From NCBI RefSeq assembly GCF_900537995.1, contig NZ_LR027880.1, positions 3,751,001-3,815,000 of the forward strand: a stretch of 64,000 nucleotides of DNA, written 5' to 3'. This DNA comes from Roseburia intestinalis L1-82. Its GTDB lineage: Bacteria > Bacillota > Clostridia > Lachnospirales > Lachnospiraceae. Positions 45,420-54,842 of the stretch are shown here, piece after piece. A model generated the notes under the pieces. The model did no database searches and had not been told where the DNA came from. It was given only the letters and a program-made list of their open reading frames with translations. Made by a program: the position numbers and the translations under genes. Within the stretch, counting starts at the first letter, position 1. Every line of letters begins with the position of its first letter.

Positions 45420-48400
45420 CTACATATAGTCCATTAATCTTTCAAATAAAGTTCGTGACGTCTCTTTTCCATCTATCTGTGCCTTTTCCCTTGTCAAAAG
45501 TGCCACGATTTTTTTCTGGTCATTTTCACTCATCAACGTAACTGCCGGATCAAGTATTTCTCTCATAGCACAATACCATGTATCAATATTTCCTTCCTGT
45601 TTTCGCAGCATCTCAAACGCAATTTCCGAATTAAAAATATGATAAATAACCTGACATCTTAATTTCTGGATTTCTTCTTTATCATTCGTTTTTGTATACC
45701 TGATAAACGCTCTTTTGGCTTCCGATGGTATTGATAATTTATATACCTCATCAGTAAGATCCGTTATATATTTCCTGTCCAGTTTGTTTCTCTGGTTGAC
45801 AGGTATCAGTAAATATTCAACAAATTTATTTTTATCTGTGCGTGTTTCACTTTCCCCTTTATAACAATACAGAGAATTTTTCTTAAAATTGGTATCGATG
45901 TTACACAATACAGGCTCTAACCAGTTATTCTGATAAACTGCTGCAACAAACGTTTTTAGCCTGGACAACTCTGATATCTGGTCTTCATTTAAATTTGCTG
46001 CTCTGCCCACAAGTTCCCTGTCTTCCATATCCGGCAGTCCTAAAATGATCTTGGTATTGGTATTGCGGATCACGGACATATCCATCAACCCCGGAGCCTG
46101 GTCAGCAATGATAAACCCCTCTCCATAGGTACGCATTTCCGCAATCGAATTTGCAAGCATTTCCACTGATTTTCCAAGTACATTTGCACTCTCCCCGGAC
46201 TGCTCTGTTGATGTGCGTTTCAGGATATTGTGTGCCTCCTCCAGTACAGTTACATGCTGAAGCGCCGCATTTCCTTTCCCCGCACCTGCCATACGATACT
46301 CCTGTAATTTCATCACAAGCAATCCCATAATAAGTGACTTTGTCTCTCCCGATCCGGTTCTGCTCAGATCAATAATAACATTAAAATCAAACAATTCTTC
46401 CGCAGTAAGTTCATCATTGGTAAATATCTGACCATAAAGTCCATTGGTCAACGATTTCAGCCTGGTACAAAGTGCTCCCTTATAATCCCCCTTACTGTCG
46501 GACGAATAAGCAGAATCATCCATCACCACATTGATCTGATTTAATACATCAATAAACGACGGATACAATGCATTTCCATGTGTGTCATGATATCTGCACT
46601 CAGAGTTCTCCAGATTCCATCCGGCAGCGATATAGGCATGTTCAACCGCATCCTTTAAAACTGCCGGCATTGCAGCATACATTGGCCAGCACACATTAAA
46701 TATTTCAATCAACCGGTCAATATGCTCTAAAACGTGAATATCTTCCGGGAAACTGAACGGGTTGATACGAAGGAGCGGCATTTTTTTATAATTTGTCCCA
46801 AATATTTTTATATCTTTATAACTGCCAAATCTGTTTTTGTACTCTCCTTTCGCCGATTCAATGACCAGAATTTTCACCTTGTGCTCCATTAACTGATCCA
46901 GCATCGTATAAATTGCTGTCGATTTTCCTTTTCCTGTTGATCCGGTGATAAATGTATGCATCGCCAGGCTTTGCATGTCGATTTTTACCTTTTGTTCTCT
47001 TCCATTTCCACCCTCGTTATGTCCCATATGATAAAGATTTCCAAGATCAATCGTTGGACCAGAACCACATTCTATATTCCGTCCAAACGGAGCCATCGGT
47101 ATCACTGTAATCCCTGAAACAGATTTTTTCGGAAGACCGATCTGTATTGCCAGCTCATCTCCACTTATAATAGATGCCGGTGTAACAACCACCTTGTTTT
47201 CTTTATCCTGCAAAAATCTCGGGTGCACCAGAGAACCTAAATATTTTCCCAGAATATCTGTATCCTCCGGTTTTGACCACGAATTGATATGCGATGCCTG
47301 CACACAGGATTGTTTTCCCCGCATTAAGGCATTGTAATTACTTGCTGCCATGAGAGAAGTTTCTCTGTTATCCGCAATCACATACGCTGCACAGTCAAAT
47401 GCCCCAAAACTTTCACACTCATCCAGGCGCTGCAGATGCTGGTCTATTTTATCAAGTAATGACTTTACAGAACGGTTTTCATAATTAAGCTGCAGGCTTT
47501 TTCCTGTCGTTTTTGTGGAAGATACCGTATCTGTAAATGCACGGCTCTGCTGGCTTGCTCTCATTGTTGAATTCGTTTTACCCGCTGTATCTGCGGTGCC
47601 GCTGTTCCTCCCCGCATTGATTCCAACCTCAAATCCAAGATTGATGGCTCCCATATTAAAACCGACGTCTACACCTGCACTGCCCCCAAAGTATTTTCCG
47701 CTGGATCTCGTTTTGCTCTGCGTCATTGCAATTCCCCTGGAGATCCCTTCTGATATTCCGTTTGTTTCTGCCTTTGAAATAGATGATGTATCACCTTCAT
47801 TGAGTGTTACCGTACTGCCTGCAAAAGCAGAAAGCTGCGTATACAGCATCTCATACCCCTGTTTGATCACCTGGATCTCAGTGGTATCTACTGGATCGGC
47901 CAGCATAACGATCGTATATTTTTGTCCCTTTAAAGAATCCGTCAGATTCTCAATTCCCTGCACATACCCTTCTGTGCTTCTATCTCCCTCATCACGAAGT
48001 GCCACGATCCCCGATACCGCAGAATAACAATTTCCCTTTTTCTTTAAAACCTCTTTTTGAAACAGTTCCACCTTATCGTCTGATATTTCTTCCAACTCCG
48101 ATCCAATCAGGTTTCCTGATAATGCACCTTTGAAAGCCTCTGCATTTGCAATTCTTCTGTTCCGGCTGATTTCATTCTGGTTTCTTGCATTTTTTGATAA
48201 AATACCTAAATAATAATCTATACGGTAACCATCACTTCTTATAATCGTTGTAATGCTACAGCCAATGGATGAAGCTACATTCACGATCGTGGTCAGTTTG
48301 TTTAAAAAATTTTCTTCCTTGTTGAGCACCAGTCTGGTAAGTTTATAAAACTTTCCACACATTACAATATCTACATCAATATCTTCCTCTGATGGCCGCA

Positions 48401-48521
48401 TAATGTCATAGGTTTCCAAACGGTCAAGATAACTTTTTGTAATGATCGCTGCCGCATTATTTAATGAACTGTCTAATGTCCGGCTCAATTTATTTTGCGT
48501 TGTCTGTATCTCACTCAGCAT
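45420..48521 (-). CDS. HerA/FtsK-type P-loop ATPase
   Basis: The 1033-residue protein has an N-terminal alpha/beta region (1-230) and a Ser/Gly-rich middle (about 270-350, GGSAGVDVGFNMGAINLGF). The HerA/DUF87 ATPase follows, with Walker A ITGSTGKGKST near residue 530, KILVIESAKGEYKNRFG, Walker B VTVLEEAHNIL near 765 and GFIIADQAPGLMDMSVIRNTN, a typical HerA/VirB4 arginine-finger region. Relatives pump or unwind DNA, often with a nuclease. ATG at 48521 has GGAGG 8 bases upstream. It lies between a dynamin-like GTPase and the HNH nuclease in one operon. Confidence 0.87.
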   Translation of the reverse strand: MLSEIQTTQNKLSRTLDSSLNNAAAIITKSYLDRLETYDIMRPSEEDIDVDIVMCGKFYKLTRLVLNKEENFLNKLTTIVNVASSIGCSITTIIRSDGYRIDYYLGILSKNARNQNEISRNRRIANAEAFKGALSGNLIGSELEEISDDKVELFQKEVLKKKGNCYSAVSGIVALRDEGDRSTEGYVQGIENLTDSLKGQKYTIVMLADPVDTTEIQVIKQGYEMLYTQLSAFAGSTVTLNEGDTSSISKAETNGISEGISRGIAMTQSKTRSSGKYFGGSAGVDVGFNMGAINLGFEVGINAGRNSGTADTAGKTNSTMRASQQSRAFTDTVSSTKTTGKSLQLNYENRSVKSLLDKIDQHLQRLDECESFGAFDCAAYVIADNRETSLMAASNYNALMRGKQSCVQASHINSWSKPEDTDILGKYLGSLVHPRFLQDKENKVVVTPASIISGDELAIQIGLPKKSVSGITVIPMAPFGRNIECGSGPTIDLGNLYHMGHNEGGNGREQKVKIDMQSLAMHTFITGSTGKGKSTAIYTMLDQLMEHKVKILVIESAKGEYKNRFGSYKDIKIFGTNYKKMPLLRINPFSFPEDIHVLEHIDRLIEIFNVCWPMYAAMPAVLKDAVEHAYIAAGWNLENSECRYHDTHGNALYPSFIDVLNQINVVMDDSAYSSDSKGDYKGALCTRLKSLTNGLYGQIFTNDELTAEELFDFNVIIDLSRTGSGETKSLIMGLLVMKLQEYRMAGAGKGNAALQHVTVLEEAHNILKRTSTEQSGESANVLGKSVEMLANSIAEMRTYGEGFIIADQAPGLMDMSVIRNTNTKIILGLPDMEDRELVGRAANLNEDQISELSRLKTFVAAVYQNNWLEPVLCNIDTNFKKNSLYCYKGESETRTDKNKFVEYLLIPVNQRNKLDRKYITDLTDEVYKLSIPSEAKRAFIRYTKTNDKEEIQKLRCQVIYHIFNSEIAFEMLRKQEGNIDTWYCAMREILDPAVTLMSENDQKKIVALLTREKAQIDGKETSRTLFERLMDYM

Positions 48522-48536
48522 AAATCCATCCTCCAT

Positions 48537-50678
48537 TTACGCTTTTAATTCTGCTAACTTCTTTTCCAAAATCGCAGCATATTCTTTATATGCAGCAATC
48601 TCGTTCTCCTTATTTTCGCATTGGCTGATCAAATTTCCAAACTCTTCTGTTATATTGTTCAAAAGACTCTCTTCCACCTTCTGGCTGATTGCAGACATTT
48701 TTGTTTCAAAGCTCTTTACCTCTTTCTCTAATCTGTCACACAACTCTCCATAAATGTTTGAAATAGCCTTAGACAATGCGGTAGATAATTCCGTTTTCTC
48801 CTGTGCTGAAGTAAGTTCCCCATTAAACTTGCCCGCAATCCCACTCATGGCATCCGAAATATCCATATCAAAAACAGGAAACTCAATTCTGCTGATCGTC
48901 TCCTCCACCATAATCCTAAACAGCGAAGAATCGTATTTTTCACTTCCCATATCAAAATTATTTACCACTACATTTAACAGTTTTCGTTTTACTTCTTTCA
49001 TCTGCATAGCCTCGCTAAACACTTCCTCCACCTGATTGGAAGCCTCCAGCGCATATTTCTTCAAATTCTCGATCGCATCAGCTGCTATGCAGTAAGAATA
49101 GTGTTCCTCGTATGTATATACATGTGTTTTTTTCCAAAACAAATGCCCTGTCGTATAAGAACCTGTACTTGTTTTACTACCGGTTCTTTCCCTGATATTT
49201 AAATAATCCTTACTGGAATCCCGGAGTTCTCTGATCCCAACCGCTTTTTCTGATTCAATCTTTGCATTTAATTCTCCAAAAACAGCTGCAATATCTGCCT
49301 TAATATTGTTCATCTGACTTTCGATCAGTTTCTTCTGTTCTAACAGCTGTTCTTTTTCATTTCCTTCCAGAAGTTTGATGCGCTGGTTTGTTTTATCCTG
49401 ATATGATAACAGAAGATTACGCAGTTCTTCCACCGCATCCGGAATAAATCCCTTTGCCTTCGCTTCAAAAATATGTTCTTTTTCCGTTACTACCTCACGG
49501 AACAGTGCCTTAACCTCATCAAAGTTTCCAAGTAAATTTAAGTCGGAATCCATATCCGTTGAAAATTGACGGATCGCAGAATACATATTTTTTTCTTCTT
49601 TCGTAAACTCACTTTCCGCTTTGCCAATCATATTGTACGCCAGTGAAGATATCATGATCGGCTTTGCACACTGCCTGATTACTTCGATCAATTCCGGCGA
49701 ACTTTCTCTTGCCTCTAAATCTTCAACAAATTCTTCGACTTTTGCCTTTGCTCTTTTCGTCAGTTTCTTCTTCACGATCCTGCAGGCTTTTGGAACATTA
49801 TCCGTTGTGTTTTCGTCATCGCCAAAGATGTCATCCTCCTCCTGCTTTCTTAAAACGTCCCTGACCCCACTGTCATAACGGCTTGCAATCAGCACCAGCT
49901 TTTTTACACCTTTCTGCGGGAGCTGACTGGACAACAAGATCCAGTCACTTTTATCAAGGAATCCAGTCGACGGACTCAGAAAAAATACAACATCACATAC
50001 TTCCATAAACTCTTTCGTGCGGATTGTCCGGGATGCGATCGGATCATTTAAACCAGGGGTGTCTACGATCGACAGACCTTTAAATTCTTCTTTGTTGAGA
50101 TACAGTGTGACTGCCTTTACGATCGGTGTGTATTTTCCATCCTCTCCTACATAATTATTTAAACCGGAAACCAGAGCATCATAAGACTCATATTCTAAGA
50201 TGTCCTTCCCCTTTTCCAGGTAAGGGACCGGGTCTACACCATTCCTTCTTACCATCTCAATAATTTCGCGTGCTGAGGTATAGATCTCATCCTCCAGATC
50301 CACACATGCATTTTCCTCAAGTACCTCCCATTCCTCTTTCGAATAGTACTCAATCTGAATGATGTTCTTATCTGAATATTCCATTTTAGTCAGGGTTGCT
50401 GTCTTAGGTGTCGGTGCTTTCGGCAATACCTCTTTTCCATCAAAAAGAAGTGTATTCAGAAACGTGGATTTTCCCGCTTTTACCTGTCCAATCACACCGA
50501 TGTTTAACATCCTGTCTGTACGATAAAAATCTTCTGTTTTCTTTTTAAAATTTGATACCAGTCTCTGCAGTTCACTGATATCTTCTTTCTTTGCATGTCC
50601 GGTAACCTCTGTAATAATTGCATTTGTATTGTCAATAAATGTCTGAAACTCCTTGTTATCTTCTGTAAATACTGCCAT
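48537..50678 (-). CDS. Dynamin-like GTPase 1
   Basis: The 713-residue protein has P-loop GQVKAGKSTFLNTLL near residue 70, a switch Thr in TPKTATLT, G3 IVDTPGLNDP near 205 and a G4-like SRYD in LIASRYDSG. After the GTPase come long helices (about 400-480 and 640-713), one with QRIKLLEGNEKEQLLEQKKL, as in bacterial dynamins, which remodel or tether membranes. No clear membrane segment is seen. ATG at 50678 has AGGA 9 bases upstream. The gene ends 15 bases before the HerA-type start. Confidence 0.88.
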   Translation of the reverse strand: MAVFTEDNKEFQTFIDNTNAIITEVTGHAKKEDISELQRLVSNFKKKTEDFYRTDRMLNIGVIGQVKAGKSTFLNTLLFDGKEVLPKAPTPKTATLTKMEYSDKNIIQIEYYSKEEWEVLEENACVDLEDEIYTSAREIIEMVRRNGVDPVPYLEKGKDILEYESYDALVSGLNNYVGEDGKYTPIVKAVTLYLNKEEFKGLSIVDTPGLNDPIASRTIRTKEFMEVCDVVFFLSPSTGFLDKSDWILLSSQLPQKGVKKLVLIASRYDSGVRDVLRKQEEDDIFGDDENTTDNVPKACRIVKKKLTKRAKAKVEEFVEDLEARESSPELIEVIRQCAKPIMISSLAYNMIGKAESEFTKEEKNMYSAIRQFSTDMDSDLNLLGNFDEVKALFREVVTEKEHIFEAKAKGFIPDAVEELRNLLLSYQDKTNQRIKLLEGNEKEQLLEQKKLIESQMNNIKADIAAVFGELNAKIESEKAVGIRELRDSSKDYLNIRERTGSKTSTGSYTTGHLFWKKTHVYTYEEHYSYCIAADAIENLKKYALEASNQVEEVFSEAMQMKEVKRKLLNVVVNNFDMGSEKYDSSLFRIMVEETISRIEFPVFDMDISDAMSGIAGKFNGELTSAQEKTELSTALSKAISNIYGELCDRLEKEVKSFETKMSAISQKVEESLLNNITEEFGNLISQCENKENEIAAYKEYAAILEKKLAELKA

Positions 50679-50727
50679 ACTGTGTCTTCCTTTCCATTGC
50701 AAAATATTTTATATACACGCTTTTTTA

Positions 50728-51891
50728 TTAACCCTGAACTGCATACAAAAAACTGTCATAGTCATCAAAATAAGATACCACATAGATTGCCATATAGTGA
50801 TCCATTTTCCCCTCTATCCTGCTCTTTTTTTCAAAATCCACATAATACACTATGCCATCACAGGGAGCTAAAATCTTTTTTGTCTGTTTCTTTGTTTTTA
50901 TTTCTGAACTCCTAAACAAATCTTGTTTTGTCTCCCTAAAAACAGACAGTTTATCATACTCAAGAATACAATCCCCTTTTTTTACAAGGTTTCCATTCTC
51001 CAATTGCATTTTTACAGTTGCCGGCTGCCTTTTTCTACTTTCCTGCTTTTCTCCTGTACTTCCTGGTATCGTTTTATTTGTATTGCTTTTAGCTTCATAC
51101 TCTTCATCACTTTCGTCTTTACCCATCCAGCGAACCGTACAGATCTCATCACATTTTATTCTCTGATCTATGATCCACTTATATGGAATATAATCCCTGA
51201 ACTGGCCACACCAGCGTTCCGGTACAGTTACCTGAATTTCATTTAATATATCTGTATTATCTTCCAGCACACTTTTTGCAACCTGTGCAATAACCCGGAT
51301 TTCTTCCTTGTCACAATCAAACATCTGTGCAAGATCTGCAACAACCGGCATGAAATTTCTCACATCTTCTGACAATCCTGCTATCATAAATGCTTCTGTC
51401 AGATAGGCATATTTATCATCCCAAAGATCCCTGCAGAGATTACCCATATCCCGCTCATCAAATCCAAGTCCCTCCTTATAGATATCCTCCGCAGACCATT
51501 CCAGCCCGATTCCTTTTGACAACCTGCACAGATACAGCATTCTGTCATAAATATCCTGTTTATCTGCCACAAAAAAATAAGAAAGACTGCCAATCGTCAT
51601 TTTTTTCACATGCTCCGTGGTTTTTAAAAATGTTTCATTCTTAACCGGATGCTGATATGCCAGTCTTGTAATGGCTGCATAATTTTCCTTCTGTTCTTCC
51701 TCTGCCTGCGGTTTCATTTTTTCAATCTCTGAATGAAGCTGCTCTATACGCGCTTCAATTTCCCTTAATTCTACCTGTATGTCTGTAAAATTCATACTCA
51801 CTCCCTGATTTCTTTGATCCACGTTCTTTTTATAGTCAATCTCTGCTTTTTCTGAGCTTTGTTCCATCTCTTCAATATCGAAATTGATCAT
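50728..51891 (-). CDS. Protein with TerB-like helical module and lipoyl-like barrel
   Basis: The 387-residue protein has an N-terminal coiled coil (30-70, ELREIEARIEQLHSEIEKM). A helical module (about 110-210) ends in VADLAQMFDCDKEEIRVIAQ and VAKSVLEDN and resembles TerB-type bundles. The C-terminal region (about 290-387) reads like a biotin/lipoyl-type barrel (NGNLVKKGDCILEYD, then ILAPCDGIVYYVDF) but lacks a modifiable Lys motif. GGAG lies 7 bases before the ATG. The helical module recurs in the next gene upstream. I do not know the family; a scaffold or adaptor in the GTPase system is inferred. Confidence 0.65.
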   Translation of the reverse strand: MINFDIEEMEQSSEKAEIDYKKNVDQRNQGVSMNFTDIQVELREIEARIEQLHSEIEKMKPQAEEEQKENYAAITRLAYQHPVKNETFLKTTEHVKKMTIGSLSYFFVADKQDIYDRMLYLCRLSKGIGLEWSAEDIYKEGLGFDERDMGNLCRDLWDDKYAYLTEAFMIAGLSEDVRNFMPVVADLAQMFDCDKEEIRVIAQVAKSVLEDNTDILNEIQVTVPERWCGQFRDYIPYKWIIDQRIKCDEICTVRWMGKDESDEEYEAKSNTNKTIPGSTGEKQESRKRQPATVKMQLENGNLVKKGDCILEYDKLSVFRETKQDLFRSSEIKTKKQTKKILAPCDGIVYYVDFEKKSRIEGKMDHYMAIYVVSYFDDYDSFLYAVQG

Positions 51892-51954
51892 TTTTATTCT
51901 CCAGTTTACGGACTTCCTGTTGTATGTCTAATATGCTTTTCAATTTGGTTTACC

Positions 51955-53265
51955 TCAAAACTTTGGAGGAATATAAGAATCTTTGTCTTTTTCAAATATT
52001 TGAGTTATATCTCCAGTACATTGATTATTTTCTTCTTCTATATTATTTGAATAAAAGAATCCTGCTATCACAGCATCTTTTTTACGTCTCACACCTATTC
52101 GAGTACAATTATGAAACACATTATCTTTTAAAATAAACCTCTCCATCTTTGCCCAACCCACCCACGGATTAAGCGCAGTAATTCCCAAAAAAGACCCATT
52201 TTTGACATCCGTACTAGCAGCATTTACTGCACCAATATAGCATTTTGTAATGGTATTTCCTGTAAATTCAACTACACCATTCTCATCATTATCTAACAAA
52301 AGCCAAAATACACCGCCGTCCCATAATTCATCTCTAGCTGTATCTTCCTTATCTCTCTGGTTATAATCATAAATATACCCGCAATTTTTAAACTCACACT
52401 TCCTAACTATAATGCTATCCACATGACTTATAATCGCTACACGATTACCAAAATTCTCACACACGCAATTTTCAAATACTACATTATTAACATTATACAT
52501 CGTAAAATGTTTCTTCTCCCCATACATTTTACAATTTCGAAACACAACCTCTCCACACCCCTCAAATATCCATTCCTCATTCAGATGGATATTCAAATTC
52601 TCAAATACTACCCTCTTCTCCTCATGCAGAGTTGGAAATGAAATATCATACACCTGATCCACATCCGGGGAAGAATATCTCTTTTCATCCCGAAGATCAA
52701 CAATTGCTCCGACATAATACGATTTAATATAAGGTAAAAAATCATATGTTCCGGCATATTCTTTAATCCATTTTTTCGCCTCATCATAATAAGATGACTC
52801 CTGTAAAAGCACTGACTTTGCAATCAGGCTTACAGATCCAATATCATTTTTTGTCACATCGCAAAGTTCGAGCAATTCCCCAAAATATTCATAATTTACC
52901 TTTTCTTCATTTCCCATTTTTAACAAAAGCAGACCATCTAAGGCAAAATAAAATTTAATATTTTTTTCCTTTACCACAGATAAAAACTCCTGCACATCTG
53001 TCTCCGATATCTCAAGTGCCATTCGCATCAATTCTTCTACCGGTTCCTCTGCTCCCATCCCACAGGCAATTCTGTTTAAATATAAAATCTGCATATCGGA
53101 TGGATCATTTTTATACTGAATGACTGTACCTAAAAGTTTTAAGTACAATTTTTTTACATATTCATCCAATCCGCTCAGTGTTTCGTTTGTAACCGCATAT
53201 TCTTTTGCCTTCATTTTCACAAGCAGTCCACGTATTTTCTCTAATCTCTCATTAAATTCATCCAT
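51955..53265 (-). CDS. Protein with TerB-like helical module and right-handed beta-helix
   Basis: The 436-residue protein has a helical half (1-165) including FYFALDGLLLLKMGNEEKV and LCDVTKNDIGSVSLIAKSVL, the same ending pattern as the neighbouring 387-aa protein. The second half (about 225-415) is made of beta-strand repeats with VVFENLNIHL, VVFRNCKMYG and VVFENCVCEN, typical of a parallel beta-helix (pectate-lyase-like) used for binding or scaffolding. ATG at 53265 has GGAG 8 bases upstream; the earlier in-frame GTG is too close to that site. It lies 11 bases after GTPase 2. Confidence 0.7.
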   Translation of the reverse strand: MDEFNERLEKIRGLLVKMKAKEYAVTNETLSGLDEYVKKLYLKLLGTVIQYKNDPSDMQILYLNRIACGMGAEEPVEELMRMALEISETDVQEFLSVVKEKNIKFYFALDGLLLLKMGNEEKVNYEYFGELLELCDVTKNDIGSVSLIAKSVLLQESSYYDEAKKWIKEYAGTYDFLPYIKSYYVGAIVDLRDEKRYSSPDVDQVYDISFPTLHEEKRVVFENLNIHLNEEWIFEGCGEVVFRNCKMYGEKKHFTMYNVNNVVFENCVCENFGNRVAIISHVDSIIVRKCEFKNCGYIYDYNQRDKEDTARDELWDGGVFWLLLDNDENGVVEFTGNTITKCYIGAVNAASTDVKNGSFLGITALNPWVGWAKMERFILKDNVFHNCTRIGVRRKKDAVIAGFFYSNNIEEENNQCTGDITQIFEKDKDSYIPPKF

Positions 53266-53276
53266 TGTCACATCTC

Positions 53277-54842
53277 CTAATTCTGTTTCATCAATTCTGC
53301 ATACTCTTTAGAATTTTTATACACATCATTGATATGAATCTGTTCCGGTGTGATATCACATACCTCCATCATGACATCTGCCAGTTCTTTTGCATACTCA
53401 CTGCCCCCGGCTTTTTTATTAATAACCGGCTTCACTCCCTCAAACATATTGCAGAGCATATCTGTGATCGAACTGTCTGTCCTGATCCCCTTCGCCTTCT
53501 TATATTCTTCAAGCAGCTGAAGCGGATTCTTCACTTTATCTGTAAGAAGATCTATCTCTGACGGCTCCGGCATTGCAATTCCCACAATATCCGATATATA
53601 TTTAATCTCCGTAAAAAATTCGTCCTGGAGTTCTTTTAATTTTTTACTAATATCTTTTAATTCATTTACATTCTTCTGCGCATCTTTTACCATAAGCTGC
53701 AATGGTTCTAATATCTCACTGTCAATATCTTCTGCGGATAATTTTGTGATTGACGTATTTAATCGTGTCAGTTTTCTGCCTTCCTCATCGATCTCATCCT
53801 CATAAAATTCCTTACAGCGCACAAACAGTACCTTGAAATTCCTGGCAAAATTGGATTCGTAAATATGATTGTTCCACTTCACAATCTGCTTTTTTATCTT
53901 CTCTGTGTCATTCTCAATAAACTTTTGCAGTTTTTCATCTTCCACCTGTTCTAACTTGCTGGTAAATGCAAATACATCCACATACCGGATGCCTCTTAAA
54001 TCCAATGTAGCTTTGATTTTTTCCATGATGGACTGCAGATCTTTCAGGTTTTTCTTATCTGCCTTATTTACAATTATAAGTTTCGGGATATCTTCACGGA
54101 GTGTTTTGATAAACTTAATGTCCTCCTCCGTAATCGTTCCCGCATCTGCCTGCACAAACCACAAGATATAGTTGCTGGAATTGAGCTGTCCTCTTGCAAT
54201 CTGCTCATCCGTTTTTGCCGAATATTTTTCCGAATCGGGCTTGGAATATCCAGGTGTATCTAAAAAGGCAATATTGCCGTATTTATGTAATGGAGTTGAG
54301 AAAAAGATATTTTCCAGTACATGACCAAGTGTCACCGCATCTGTCACCTTCTCATCCTCTTCATCCTCCAGTTCTCCAAAACCATGTGCTATTTTTTTTA
54401 TGTCTCTCGGCTGCATCGATACCTTGGCATCAAACACATTAATTCCCATCACTTCGTGTTTTTTACCTTTTACAATATAGGTCGGAACTGAGGTTGATGG
54501 ATCAATGTCTGCCGGGAGGACTAATTTTCCCATCAGTGCATTTAAAAAGCTGGACTTTCCGCTGGAAAACCCTCCGCCAAGAGCGACTATATTTTTGCCG
54601 ATCAATTTATCATAAAGAATAAAATCCCTGAACTTCTCATACTCTGATTTAAAGTCTGTATATAATTCATAAAAATCTTCCGGTGCATTTTTCTTTAACG
54701 TATCCGGGATCTTTTTATTGATGATTTCCTCAATTTTAGATAAATCAACCTTTAACTGATTTCCATTATTCTGTCTTATAATATTGCAGAGCAAAGTAAA
54801 GTTCGCCATCAGTTTTTCATATACTTCTTCATCGTAAGCCAT
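53277..54842 (-). CDS. Dynamin-like GTPase 2
   Basis: The 521-residue GTPase has P-loop GGGFSSGKSSFLNALMG near residue 92, G3 FLDTPGYSKPD near 195 and G4 VNKADKK near 260. The switch Thr is in DPSTSVPT. Helical segments follow without an obvious membrane anchor. It overlaps GTPase 3 by 14 bases, which indicates coupled translation and a likely hetero-complex, as known for paired bacterial dynamins. GGAG is 7 bases before the ATG. Confidence 0.88.
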   Translation of the reverse strand: MAYDEEVYEKLMANFTLLCNIIRQNNGNQLKVDLSKIEEIINKKIPDTLKKNAPEDFYELYTDFKSEYEKFRDFILYDKLIGKNIVALGGGFSSGKSSFLNALMGKLVLPADIDPSTSVPTYIVKGKKHEVMGINVFDAKVSMQPRDIKKIAHGFGELEDEEDEKVTDAVTLGHVLENIFFSTPLHKYGNIAFLDTPGYSKPDSEKYSAKTDEQIARGQLNSSNYILWFVQADAGTITEEDIKFIKTLREDIPKLIIVNKADKKNLKDLQSIMEKIKATLDLRGIRYVDVFAFTSKLEQVEDEKLQKFIENDTEKIKKQIVKWNNHIYESNFARNFKVLFVRCKEFYEDEIDEEGRKLTRLNTSITKLSAEDIDSEILEPLQLMVKDAQKNVNELKDISKKLKELQDEFFTEIKYISDIVGIAMPEPSEIDLLTDKVKNPLQLLEEYKKAKGIRTDSSITDMLCNMFEGVKPVINKKAGGSEYAKELADVMMEVCDITPEQIHINDVYKNSKEYAELMKQN

